A stretch of DNA of 64,000 nucleotides, taken from positions 65,996,740 to 66,060,739 of the forward strand of contig NW_023601322.1 of assembly GCF_014898055.3 (NCBI RefSeq), in the 5' to 3' direction. Shown piece by piece: positions 21,784-32,962 of this stretch. The number at the start of each line of letters is the position of its first letter. Positions within the stretch are counted from its first letter, which is position 1. The notes below the pieces were generated by a model. That model worked only from the letters and a program-made list of their open reading frames with translations. It was not told the origin of the DNA and searched no databases. The DNA comes from Talpa occidentalis (taxonomy: Eukaryota > Chordata > Mammalia > Eulipotyphla > Talpidae). A program made the position numbers and the translations under genes.

Positions 21784-22084
21784 AATATAATCCAAAATAT
21801 AGGAATAGCTTTTAAAAACTGTTAATCTAAAATTCTATACCCAGCAAAACTACTTTCAAAACCAAAAGTTACTTTTTTCAGAGAAAAAAAATACACCACT
21901 ATTAGAATGTTAAAGAAACTCTTTAAGGCATTGGATTAATAAAAGCAAATGAGACCTGCATCTACACAAAGAAATGAAGAGCACCAGCAATGAAAAATAC
22001 ATGGTTAAATATAAAATACTTTTTTCTTACTTTAAAAAAACTCCTTAAAAGAAAAGTGACCATCAAAGGATTGGCCTCCCCAAG

Positions 22085-22555
22085 ATGTTCAGAACAGGCT
22101 TTTACAAGACATGTCTCTTTGCCAAGTGGATTATTTTGAGTTGAGGTTAATCAAGGCCCTGAAGACTCATGAAAAACTTCAACCTTCCTCTTAACTATTT
22201 AGAAGAATAAAAATTGGGGTTATTATTCAGAATTAGGTTTTTTACCAGAAATAATCTTTCTATATGGCAGGGCAAACATTTAATTATAGAGCATTTTTCT
22301 TCACCATATGGACCATCCTCTCCTTATCATGTGAGTTGCCCTTCTTCTTGGGGAAGTCCCAAGCTCATATCCCATTCCTTAGCTCAGAATATACACCCTC
22401 ACTTTGCCTGATTGTCTTCAGAATCCACACCCATGAGAATTCTCCATAAGTATACAATTAATTTTGTTCTTTTCTTCTAATAATCTGTTTGACATTAATT
22501 TGCTCAACCAGCCTAAGAAGAACCCAGAGGGATGGGGGAAATTTCCTCTCTGCTT
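22085..22555 (+). repeat. possible old LTR inserted in L1
   Basis: Non-L1 sequence between two parts of the decayed L1. Features such as 'agacatgtctctttgccaag', 'gcccttcttcttggggaagtcccaagc' and 'aagaacccagagggatgg' recall an old solo LTR. Family not identified. Confidence 0.35.
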
Positions 22556-24191
22556 CTACACTGTTTAAAAGAAAAATAGCAACAAAGCTCTGAGGCGTTC
22601 AAAACATATGTAGAAACAAAATGAACAACAACAATAGCCCAAAGGGAGTAAGGGCAGAGACATACTGTTATAATGTACTTATGCTAAATGTGAAGTGGTA
22701 TGAAATTACTTAAAGACACACTGTGGTAAATTAAAGAAGTATACTGTAGACCCTACAGGAACTTCTAAAAAAATTAAAAAGCATAGCTAATTAACCAATG
22801 AAGATAAAATGGAATCATACTGACTGCAAATGAGCTCAAGGGACTGCGGGGGAAGGGAGGATCCAGGAAAATCCTAAAACTAGATTGTGGATGGTTGTAA
22901 AAATTCTGTAAATTTACCAAAAATCATCCAGTTGTATATTTTAAAAGAGTTGTTTTTATGAAGCGTAAATTATACCTCAATAAAACTGCTAAAAAATGAA
23001 AAACACTTAGTCTAAAAGAATACAGAAAGAAAAACCAACAAGAAACAGAGGGAATAAACAGATAGAAAGATGATGTATTTATTTAAACAACTGAAAAGCA
23101 GAAAAATCTAAAAAACTTTGATAATGAAAAAGTTAGAGGATCATAATATTTGATTTCAAAACTTATTATATAGCTATAATATCATGACAGTGTAGTATAG
23201 GCATAAAATTATCAATATAAATAAAACAGAATCCATAAATAGATACATATCTTTATAGTCAGCTGATTTTCAATTAAACTGCCAAGGTGATTATATGGGG
23301 AAAGGACCATTTCTTCACCAAATGGTGCTAAATCCACTGGACACTCAGATGCAAAAACTATGCTTCATACCACAAAAAAAATTAGCTCAAAATTAATTAA
23401 TTTCAAAGTAAAAGTTAAAATTATTAAACTTCTAGAGGAAAACACAGAAGAAAATCTAAACTGAAATTAGGCAAAGATTTTTTAAACAGGACATAAACCA
23501 TAAAAAATTATCAATATTATCTCATCAAATTTAAACACCTTTGGTCTTCATAGACACCGTTGAGAAAACAAAAAAGCAAGCTACATACCAGAAAGTAAAT
23601 TTTGCAAAACATGTATCTGATGAAAGATACATGTCCAGACTACCTAAAGAACTCTTACAAGGCAAAAAAGATCTAATAAAAATAAAATGAGCAAAACAGA
23701 CATTCCATAAGAAAGTGCATATTAATGACAAATAAATACAATGAGATAACACAACCTAAGCACTTGAATTGCTAAAATTTAAAAGACTGACAGTATTAAG
23801 TGTTGTCAAGAATGTGGTAGCAACTAGAAATCTTAAATATTACTGATGGCACTGCAAAATGGCACAACTACTTCATAAAAGAGCTTGGCAGTTTCTTATA
23901 AAGTTAAACATACACTTTGCATATAACCCAGAAATCCCACTTCCAGGTATTTACAAAAGAGAATAAAAATATAAATCACAAATACAAAGCCTTATATGTC
24001 AATTCTTATAGTAGATTTAATCATAATAGCTAAACACTGGAAATCACTTTAATGTCCATCAACAGGTAAATGGGTACACATGTATTATTGTTCTAAAATG
24101 GATAACTACTTATCTATTTAAATGAATGAAGGACTGATAGATCCAACAGCTTAGATAAATCAGAAAAGTATCATGGTAAGTCGCCTTGACC

Positions 24192-24326
24192 GCTGCTCCC
24201 CTCAGCAGTGTCTTCGGTCCATCTGCCTGTTCTGCTCCCGCTCTGTCACTGGTGAAGTCTCTCACCCTCCCGTGCCTCTGACTGTACCCCAGTTCTTGTA
24301 TAAATAAATCTTAAAAAAAAAAAAAA
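24192..24326 (+). mobile_element. tail-only SINE fragment
   Basis: Begins 'cgctgctcccctcagcag' and covers only the R-U5-like tail, ending 'cttgtataaataaatcttaa' with poly(A). No tRNA-like head and no clear TSD. Likely a 5'-truncated copy. Confidence 0.8.
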
Positions 24327-24498
24327 AACCTACTACGTGATTTAATGAAATTCTAGAAATGACAAAATTGCACTGATAAAGTAGGTCAGTGATCACAAGG
24401 TGCCAGGGACAGAGGTGAAGGATAAACTGCAAGCAAAAATAAGGGATCTTTTGGGGAAGACTGAAATATTTTGGGTTTTTTTTAAATGTTGCCAATGC

Positions 24499-24763
24499 TT
24501 TTTTTAAAGATTTATTTATTTATTTATACAAGCACTGGGTACAGTCAGAAGTGCGGGAGGGTGAGAGAATTCACCAGAGCCAGAGTGGGGAGCAGAACAG
24601 GCAGACTGACGAAGTACACTGCCCAGGGGAGCAGCGGGCGTGGCAGGAGAGGTCTGAGCGCCATGTGGGACCCTCGCTGGCGTCCAGGGATCGAACTGGT
24701 GCTGCAGAGGTTGTGAGCAGTTTCGCAGCCCAGTGCTCAACCGCTGCACCACCGGGGAGGCCC
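24499..24763 (-). mobile_element. chimeric SINE, type I, with possible 3' extension
   Basis: Minus orientation. Left end 'tttttttaaagatttattt', right end 'ggggaggccc'. Flanks 24456-24472 and 24764-24780 are both matches to the host L1 3' UTR (gaagactgaaatatttt and gaagatagaaatgtttt, 14/17). This marks a diverged TSD. Between the left TSD and the SINE poly(A) lie about 26 bp that are not L1. Confidence 0.85.
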
Positions 24764-24895
24764 GAAGATAGAAATGTTTTATATTAAGATTGGAGTGATG
24801 GATATTAGAATTTATGTATTTGTCTAAATACACTGAGTTTTACACTTAAAATTGATTTCATTTTGTTAAATTACCTCTCAATAAAATTGACCAAA

Positions 24896-26754
24896 AAATA
24901 ATATCTTGGAACCAGTCATTAGACCAAAGCATGCAGAAAATTACCCACTAGGGAAAATAGTCAAACATCTATATTTAAATCATTTTTTTCAAATATATTT
25001 TAGCTTATATTTTAGAATATACATATTTTACATTAACATATGTATATAATTCATATTTGAAGTACATGTTCAACATTTTCCATTGATAGGGATGAACTGT
25101 TTAAAACACTGGAGGTCTCTAAGCAGTTGCTGAGAGCCTAGAAGGGCAGTTTCAGTGATACAGCAGAAGCAGAAAGCAGATCGTGATCATTTCTGAGAAG
25201 TGTGTAACAGTCTTCTTTTTCAAGAGTTTTGGTGGTGAGAAAGGGAGCTACAAGCATAGTGGGAAGTGGTTTTTTTTAGAGATGGGTCATTTTAATATAG
25301 ATTTCAAGGAAGGAATCCGAAAAGAGATCAATTATATAGTGAGAGGGTGGGGAGACAAAGAGAAAATATTATGGATAAAAAACCCAGAATTTATAGAAGG
25401 AAATGGTTCTAGGACTGCAGAGAGAGAAGGATGAAGTTAGTCAACTTGTGTCTTATTCTTTAATGAAAGATTAAGCAAGGAAGAAGACCAAGTATGGTAG
25501 AAGACACTGGAATAACCAGCATGAGCAATAATATGCAAAACTGATTATACACACACACACACACACACACACAAAATCAGCAGTTGTCAGACAGCAACTG
25601 AGCTTCAATCATCAAGTTATTTTTATGGTGATGATATCCACCGCACTCACATTTCCGACCTAACCTGAGATGGCTGACACGCAGTCACTGAAGGGAAATT
25701 TGTCTTTATGCCTAATCCAAGGATATATGACCTAGTTAAGTGGAAGGTAGCAGGGACTTAAGTGGAAACTGGTGAACTGTTATCTATGCTTCTGGGTCCC
25801 TTTGTAATTCATCCACCACCCACAAGACCTTGGATCAAGATTCCCATTTTGCCTCAGATGCTAATTTTGGTCTCACTGGTCAATGTTAACCTGGGTGTGG
25901 TGGTTGTATGGGTGGGGACCACCAGGAAGAAGAGGAAGTGACTGGCGAATGGTGGGGGCTGAAGGGGGATGGCCAGCTTCAGCAAGGCCTGACTCACCCA
26001 GGACCATGGGAATGGGCACTTTGTTTGGGGCCGGTGGCGCCATCTCTGAGAAGCAACAGAGCCTTAAGGGGCATCATTAGTGGTTGCAAATGCTTGCCCA
26101 GCATTTCTCACAAGGTGGCCTCAGGGCCTGCCCACATGTCATGTGGGTAACTGTGTCCTATTTACCTTCCTACAGATCCAGATAAACTAGCACTTGACTT
26201 CTTAACCTCTCCTAGGGCTGCCCTAAGTGATAACGCAAGCTAGGACTTAAAGATGTTGCTGTCAAACCCACCCTTCCCTCAATACTCCACACTGAAGGAC
26301 ACATTAGGACTTAGGAGTAGGGTCTTTGACCACCTTCTCACGTCATTCAACTACAATGCTCTTGCAAAGAAATCCAGCCAGCCTCTACTGCCAGTGTGCT
26401 CACTTGGCATATGGGGCATCTTTTGCTTCTCTATCTACTTCTAGTAACTACTCTCATGCTCGGAAGAACCTACCTTCCTCTGCTTTTTGTTGATGTGGTT
26501 CAGCTGGTGTCTGTTCTACCTCTAGCACCAGGGTAAGCATATGGACCAACATGGCTCATCAGAACATTGTATAATGTTGACCATAATGATTGTTTCAAAA
26601 ATGGGTATGAGACCCAAAAAAGAGTCAAAAAGACCTAATTCTGAGAGTCATGTAGAAATCTTAGGGACAGAAAATTGGTCTCCTCTGCTGAGGTTACTGA
26701 GAGCAGATGAGACTCATAAGTTGGCAGCTTTTTTCAAGATGAAATGAAATGTGC
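24896..26754. other. mostly unrecognised unique sequence
   Basis: AT-rich to 25100, then mixed. No repeat except the (CA)n tract. Frames at 25183-25434 and 25883-26150 have no known domain. Confidence 0.4.
25549..25573 (+). repeat. (CA)n microsatellite
   Basis: About 12 uninterrupted AC units. Confidence 0.97.
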
Positions 26755-27275
26755 GAGTAACTGCCTTCAGTGTCTTTGCATGCACTATCTCATTTAATTA
26801 ATGAGTTGTACATTATTATTTGAGGCAGAATCGTTTGGAGGTCCATAATACTGACTCTGGAACCAGACTTTCTGGATTTAAATTCTGGCTCCAACATTTA
26901 CTAGGTGTGTAACTGGCAAGTTAAACATTCTGTACCTCAGTTTCTTTATCGATAAAATGGGGCTAATAATAGTACCTACCTCATAGGTTCTTGGGAAGAC
27001 TAGCGAATTTATATACGTAGGATACTTAGAAAAACACCAGAAATACAGCAAATTCTCAATTCATTTCAGTCATGACCATGACCACACAAGTCAATACACC
27101 ATCATCTCCAATTTAAAGACAGAAAACCGGCATGTTAAACTGACAGGTTAAATAAATAAAAAGAAAGGACATCTAAGATTGTACAACTAGTATGTGATTG
27201 ATGAGGACTTGAATCAAGACTGTTTTGGCTCCAGAATCTGTGTTTTTAGCCATCTAACAATACTTGCTGTGCCCC
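26755..27275 (-). repeat. MIR split by a second MIR
   Basis: Left part 26755-26822 ('gcactatctcatttaatt..ttattatt') and right part about 27090-27275 ('caccatcatctccaatttaaagac..gtacaactagtatgtgat..ggacttgaatcaagactg') read as one reverse MIR. Confidence 0.7.
26835..27065 (+). repeat. MIR nested in the reverse MIR
   Basis: 'tactgactctggaaccagac', 'ttaaattctggctccaacat', 'gtacctcagtttctttatcg' and 'ataatagtacctacctcata' make a clear forward MIR. Confidence 0.85.
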
Positions 27276-27384
27276 AGACATTTTTCAGGGAGAAGGTACC
27301 TGAAATCAGTGCTAAGACAGCAAAGCAAAGCTGAGATACAAGAAGTAAAACAATCCTAAAGACATTGATGGAACTCCATGGGCC

Positions 27385-28215
27385 GGTAGTTTTAGTCCGT
27401 GTAGCTATTACAAAAAATACTAGAGACTGTGGCGTTCTAATAACAGGGTGAGGCCAGAGGCATGGGGGTGGAAGAATTCATCAGAGACAGAATGGAGAAC
27501 AGAAAAGGTGGATTTATTGAGTCCACTGCTGAGAAGAGCAGCAGGCAAGATGGAAGAGTTGTCAAAGAAGTATTTGATATTCTTTTTATATCTTATTTTC
27601 ATGAGCTTTATATGACTAGGAGTCACTTCTTGCTGGTTGTTATCCACTGGAACATCAGGTTTCAGTCAGCTTTCCCCTCAGGTGGTGTCTGAGTTCTGTT
27701 CGCCCTGTTTTCACATTCCTTGAAATTCTGATGGCACTCAGTCATAGGGACCGAAGGCCTGGTTCCTATAGCAATTTCATTGGTTCCCTTTTCTTATCTA
27801 CAATATGTCTCCCAGCAGTGTTTCTGCTGAGCAACATGCAGAGACTAAGTTTTAAATCTATTAAATATGCCCTAACAGCGACTGGGTGGCAAATGAAGAA
27901 ATGTATTTCTCCCAGTTCTGGAGTCTGAAAAGTCCAAGACCAAGGCGCTAGCAGACTGAATATCTGGTGAGGGCCCGCTTTCTTATTTATAGACAACTCA
28001 TCTCCTTGCTGTGTCTTCACAAGGTAGAGGGATAGAAAAAGTCTCAAGTATCTTTTTCATAAGGGCACTAATCCCATTCATGAGGTACCACCCTCATAAG
28101 CTCACCTCCCAAAGATCTCACCTCCAAATACCAACACACTGAGTGTTCCTGAGTTGTGATATATGAATTGGGAGGGTAAAGGTAGGAAGGAGGGCCTGAA
28201 CATTCAGTCTATTCT
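27385..28215 (-). repeat. MaLR LTR (MLT1A/MST-like), split
   Basis: The left piece ends 'aaaatactagagac' (27427); the right piece resumes 'tgggtggcaaatgaagaaat' (from about 27883). It continues 'tcccagttctggagtctgaa', 'gtgagggcccgctttc', 'agggcactaatcccattcat' and 'tcacctccaaataccaacac'. This is the reverse of a MaLR LTR. A younger LTR sits in the gap. Confidence 0.85.
27428..27877 (-). mobile_element. solo retroviral LTR, possible source relative of the SINE tail
   Basis: About 450 bp, TG to CA on the minus strand. Near-matching 5-bp flanks, gagac (27423-27427) and gcgac (27878-27882). Excising it restores the host MaLR sequence. On the minus strand there is a TATA-like atataaaaag (complement of 27581-27592) and an AATAAA signal about 70 bp downstream (complement of 27513-27518), which is a normal U3-R-U5 plan. 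No gag, pol or env nearby, so it is solo. Its predicted R-U5 (about 27560 down to 27440) aligns with the non-tRNA tail of the SINE family. Family unidentified. Confidence 0.85.
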
Positions 28216-30019
28216 ACTTGTCACACCAGAAGTCAAATTTACCTTTGGAGTTTTCAATATCAATCAACAAAAATCATTCTCCATTCTCCCGTAATCAAGT
28301 TTAAGTTGTAGCATCTATCACCTGCAGTTGAAATTCCTGGCAGACTTGACTAATCCAGTAATTCAGATCTCATCCTCAATAGTCCTTGTATTCTGGGCCT
28401 TAACGGTCCAAGGAGACTAGGCAACATACCCTAACGAATCTACTTCAAGGTTCAAAACAGTTCATGGATCATTCATCTGTTTTCATTCAAGCACTTTCCA
28501 TGTACCAGGCACAGTTAGGTTCCAAGACTTCCTAGGTGGATTGGGCATAAGACAATTCTGCATCAAAATATCACTAATGTTCCCACCAATATATCAGTTA
28601 GGACCAGCTCCTGCTAAAGCACAATAAATCTCAGTTCTCCTATCTGTCAGAAGAGAAGTCTCTGGGATCTTAGCATCTCTGCCAGGTCTTCTCTGAGCTC
28701 TGCATATCTACTGCTGCAATTGGACTCTGGCTTGTCTTTAAATGCAAAAGGTAATGGGAAATTTCTGTAGAGACTAAATTATTCATCTCCATCGAACCAC
28801 ATAAGCAGCATTCAATCTCCATCTCTGGACACAGTCTTCCCAGATCAAAATTTTCGATCCATGCCTAAACAGGAAATGCAGGTACAAAAAAAGTGACTCA
28901 GAGTGCCAGGGGAAAGCCCTTCACCCTCGAGGTGAGCTGTTTCCTTCTTTGCATCAAATTTACACAGAGAGCCCTTGAGGGCTGGGATCACTTTTGATTT
29001 TTTTCATCACAAGCGTCATAGAAAATATACAATGAAAAACCCCAATGGCTCCTTGGGGAGTTCATTGCTCTCCCCCATGTTCTTTGATTCCCTTGCCTCC
29101 TCTCCACATCCTTTGAACTTCTAAAAAGACACTTTGAAGCCATGTCATAAAGCAGTTTTTCATTCATGCTCCTCTCTTTGATGATCTTGCTGTTTGTCTG
29201 AACTGCAGCTTCCACAGGATGTTGGGCCAGGCAAGCTGAAAGCCAATACTGGTGAGGAAGAGCCCAGCAAGGCAGAGTCTGAGCTGTATTTGTCAATAAG
29301 AAAGGGGGGAGGAAGAATGAGGGAGACCATAGGGGCCAAGCACAATTTCTGGTCTTTTTTGTATGCCTTAGCTTTCAGAGTCACCACTTACAAGAATGGC
29401 CAAGGGTAAAGGAGCCCAGCAACAGTTAACAGACTGCAAAATTGTTTTGTTCTGATCTTCCCTCTAGTCTGGCCTCAAACACAAGAGCTCTCTGCTCACT
29501 CCCAGATTGTAATAGACCCATTCATCCTGTATAAAAAGTATTACTGGTTTTTCTTTTTTTCCCAACTTCTCCTATTTTCCCTAGTGAATCCATTTCAATG
29601 CCAACAAGACTCACTGAGGGAGGGAAAAGGAGGGGAAAGTGCTAACTAGTCAGGTAAGGCTACAGACACACCTTTGTTCAGCTTTCTCTCTGAATAAATG
29701 CCTGAGAACTAAGACCCTTCATATGTGAAACTCAAATACTAAAATACTTAAGATACAGCAGTTGTCCTCAAAGCAGCAGCCCTGCTTCACCTCGCCTGGG
29801 GATAGGCAAAGATGGTGAGGCCAGAGAACCCTTCTGTGAACCTGAGTGTTCTCAGATCCAAAGGGAAACTAACCATTCCCCTCCCTGATGCACCAAGTGA
29901 TGACAGCTAATTAAATACTGTGAGGGTCAGGAATGTGGAGACAAACCTTCACACAGATGTAAGTATTAAATAATTAGAACCTATCACTCCAGAGGATTCT
30001 GGAGTCAACGGAGAGGGTG
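28216..30019. other. unrecognised, possible small L2/MIR traces
   Basis: About 28470-28530 ('cattcaagcactttccatgtaccaggcac') resembles an L2/MIR end. No gene recognised. Frames at 28988-29409 on both strands carry no known domain. Confidence 0.4.
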
Positions 30020-30420
30020 AAAACCTCACTCATTCATAAGTGTTAAGTGAGTGCCTACTAAGTACTGGACAGAAAACAATGAACAAGACAGGGTCTCTTT
30101 GCTCATGGTGCTAACAGTTGAGTGAGAGGCCAGATGTTAACCAGTTCCACTTATATATGTTTAATTGCAAATGTGGACACAGACCTTAAGGGCAAGTAGA
30201 GAGTGTTATGAGAGCATTCAACACAGACACACCATTTGGACTTAGTGGTAAAGGGGGTTACCTAGAGATCCAGGTAACAGTTAAGCTGAGCCCTGAAGGG
30301 GGGAGGGAGCTAGTCAGAAAGGAATGGCATTTTATGCAAAAGGAACAGCATATGAGAAGGACTAGTGGAAGCAAAGACAGAGAGGAGAGACCATAAGTAA
30401 AAGCAGGGGACAAGTTAAGA
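30020..30420 (-). repeat. L2 fragment
   Basis: 'gtgagtgcctactaagtact', 'caatgaacaagacagggtct', 'agctgagccctgaagggg' and 'gcaaaaggaacagcatatga' follow the reverse L2 3' region. Confidence 0.6.
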
Positions 30421-30829
30421 GTAAAGACTTAATAAATGTTCTCAAGTCTGCCCAGTACTAGAAGCACAGCAGTAAATACACAAAGTTCCTATCCTGGAGT
30501 TTATTTCCCAGATGTTACCTTGTCAAAAACCAGATTCCAGCAGCCATGCCAACAACTCAGGTTACCTGGCCCTAATGTAGGAAAGGACAGTATTAATTCA
30601 TACACTTAAGGGGTTTCTCATTTAAAGGACTCACAGCATGTACCCGCAACTCAAAGCAAGCAGCTACTCTTGTTCCTTACCTACTTGGATGTATGTCAGA
30701 CCAAGATCACCTGTGGGGATGCAGGAAGTGAAAAGGCAACCAAATTGGACAATTCTAGCCCACCATGGTAAAGGGTCTGGAATGTTCTCCAGCTCCTTCA
30801 TTAGGCAGTTCTAAGTTTTGAAGACTGTT
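30421..30829. other. unrecognised; L2-like end near 30440
   Basis: 'gcccagtactagaagcacagcagtaaatac' could be L2. The rest is unassigned. Confidence 0.35.
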
Positions 30830-31090
30830 CTGGCACAGAACATAGTGGTTCACAGCACGCGACTTTTGAATCAAAAAGTCCTGGCTTCTTGTCCCAACTC
30901 TGCCACTTGCCAACTAGGCACAGAACTTAACCTCTCTGATCCTGTTTCTTAGTCTATAAAAGAGGGTTAATAAGTCTTTGACTACAGGGTAGTTGTTAGG
31001 ATTAAAAGAGTTAGGGCACATAAAATGCTTAGCACTCTGCGTGGCACTCAGCAAATGCTCACTCAGCACCAGCTACTGACTATTATGATT
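30830..31090 (+). repeat. MIR, near full length
   Basis: 'acatagtggttcacagcacg', 'caactctgccacttgccaac', 'aacttaacctctctgatcct', 'ttgttaggattaaaagagtt' and 'gcacactcagcaaatgc'-like end. Confidence 0.85.
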
Positions 31091-31605
31091 GTGCTGTATC
31101 CCACTTCCCTGACTGGAGGCGCCTGGCTTAATGTAATTTTCATAAATCATAGAATTACAACTCAAGCAATTAACTGAGATGCACAACCCGCTCCCCTTTA
31201 TTCATGCATTGCCAGGGAAACCAAGGCATAGTTCAGCATCTAGCCCGGCATAACCCCAGAACTTCAAAGTCAGGAATGCTCATTTCTGAGAACAGTGAAG
31301 CAACCACAGGAAGCATGCTGCAGAAGGAACAACTGGCTGAATTAGTCCCATGGGAATTACTCGGAAATATCTTCCATTCAAAAAGACTTTGTGAATTTTC
31401 CATTGCAAATATTTAATATCAAATTGGGTTCGCTCTTCCGCCTTTGTCAGTGGAGTGCTCAAAATAATTTTAATATTAGCCTAAGCCAAGTAAAATTAGG
31501 AAGATAAATCTGCAACATTTCCTTCCCCTGCTTCCTCTCTCTCCCTGCAAACAACATATCCCAAAGCCAAACGTGGAAGATTTCACATCTTCAGCAGCAC
31601 AAGCA
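31091..31605. other. unique sequence, possible conserved element
   Basis: No repeat recognised. AT-rich homeodomain-like stretches ('cttaatgtaattttcataaa', 'caagcaattaactgag', 'gcaaatatttaatatc') cluster here. Conservation untested. Confidence 0.3.
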
Positions 31606-31795
31606 GTTAAGCAATTGCTCTTAAGGCAAATGACATAGTTCAAACACTGGCCCTGCTACTTATAAATTTTATGATTTTTGATTAATAACATGCTCTTTAA
31701 ACCCCAGTTGCCTCCGTCGTAAAGTAGGAACAATAAGAATACTTATCTCATTGAGTTACTGCTAATAAAGTTGAGTTAGCTGCTATTAATTCTAC
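31606..31795 (+). repeat. MIR fragment
   Basis: 'aaacactggccctgctactt', 'accccagttgcctccgtcgt', 'aaagtaggaacaataagaat' and 'cttatctcattgagttactg'. Confidence 0.65.
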
Positions 31796-32159
31796 TACCT
31801 GTTCTATTCCCACCCTTTGACTAGGTCATCCAGAGATGACCCAGTACAGCGAAGCTAACAGGCTCCCAGCAGCACTAGCTGACCAAGGAGAAAAGCTCAG
31901 CTAGAATGCAATGAGAAGACTTTGTGTCCTCTGGGAAGACTGACAGGATTCTCAAAAAGAAAGACCTGTGTGAAATGAGAATCCTCCAGTGGCCGAGACA
32001 AACTGCATTGATAGAGCACTGCCTCACTGTTTCTTAGCATTTCCAATCTCCAAATCAGAGTTGACATCATATTAAAATCTTTGACTTTTCAAATATATTC
32101 AAGGACCTCTACAGAGTTTTCTTTTCTTCCCTACCTCCCTTCTTCTTTCCTCTTCGTAG
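31796..32159. other. unrecognised unique sequence
   Basis: No repeat or gene recognised. Confidence 0.4.
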
Positions 32160-32310
32160 TAAGCAATGAGAACTCTCTGCCCTCATGGAACTTACAGTCT
32201 AGGAAGGCAGAAGACAGATCATAGTTTTATGAATTAGAAAAGTCCTATGAAGGAATTAAACTGGGTGATGAGACAGGGAGACTCTGTGTGGGGCAGAACC
32301 TTAGTCAAAC
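32160..32310 (-). repeat. L2 fragment
   Basis: 'ctgccctcatggaacttaca', 'gtctaggaaggcagaagaca' and 'gaattaaactgggtgatgag' match reverse L2. Confidence 0.7.
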
Positions 32311-32619
32311 TGCCCCAGGAAGCAAAAAAAATATATGGCCTGAGGCTACACCAGTTACCCAAAAAGCAGGCTATTCTGCTAATTCTTTATTTTTAAAGAA
32401 ACAAAACAAAGAAAGAACACGCCCAAAGTTTAAGTGCTTGAACCAGGCCAAAGAATACTGAGGATCTTTCCATTCTCCTCTTCCCCCATCACTGAACCAT
32501 GTAAAGGCTGTTGCAGGATGGACCCCAGGAGAATCTACCTCCACTCACCTCCCCACAGTGGTGCTAAAGCATTTCAGAAATACAGGTCTCTCTAATTTGT
32601 GCCAGAACCACAGACTAGC

Positions 32620-32825
32620 AACAATCATCATGGCAATAACCATTTAATGAGCAGCTCTTCTCACCAGACATTGGGCAGAACACTTCCATGGATTTCCCCA
32701 TTTAATCCACCCAACAATGGGGGTGACAATACTAGCATCACCATTCATAGTTTACTAATGGGGAAAACCCAAGCTCAGGAACATTAAGTAGCCCAGGGCA
32801 GCACAGCCAACCAAGCTGGATAGAG
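32620..32825 (-). repeat. MIR fragment
   Basis: 'ataaccatttaatgagcagc', 'agacattgggcagaacac', 'catttaatccacccaacaat' and 'ttactaatggggaaaaccca'. Confidence 0.7.
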
Positions 32826-32839
32826 ATGCTACAAAGTGG

Positions 32840-32962
32840 TTACGATTATCAGCCCCATTTCACAGTTGAAGAAATTAAAACAAAAGAGTTAACGTGGCCT
32901 GTCCAACATGGTGTCATTCATAATGGCTTAGGAAGGGTTTAAACCTAGGCAGACAATGCCAG
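32840..32962 (-). repeat. second MIR fragment
   Basis: 'attatcagccccatttcaca', 'gttgaagaaattaaaacaaa' and 'gggtttaaacctaggcagac'. It repeats the MIR core already passed in the previous copy, so it is a separate insertion. Confidence 0.6.

Larger units (their letters stand above)
20400..22080 (+). repeat. decayed LINE-1, 5'/ORF1-side part
   Basis: Old L1 text in order: 'attagtgtccaagaaaataa', 'atatttgaataaatgactga', 'aatttttccaaattttatga', 'ccaaggcatgtcataattac', 'attctatacccagcaaaact' and 'atgaagagcaccagcaatg'. Frames are destroyed. Two SINEs sit inside. Probably the same element as 22556-24895. Confidence 0.75.
22556..24895 (+). repeat. decayed LINE-1, inter-ORF to 3' end
   Basis: Continues the 20.4-kb L1: 'gtagaccctacaggaacttc', then ORF2 3' text ('tcttcaccaaatggtgctaa', 'atgagcaaaacagacattcc', 'gaaatcccacttccaggtat'). 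The 3' UTR ends 'ttacctctcaataaaattga'. ORF2 is mostly deleted around 23085. It holds a second L1 3' end (about 22822-23000, ending 'ttatacctcaataaaactgc'), a SINE tail fragment and a full SINE. Confidence 0.8.
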
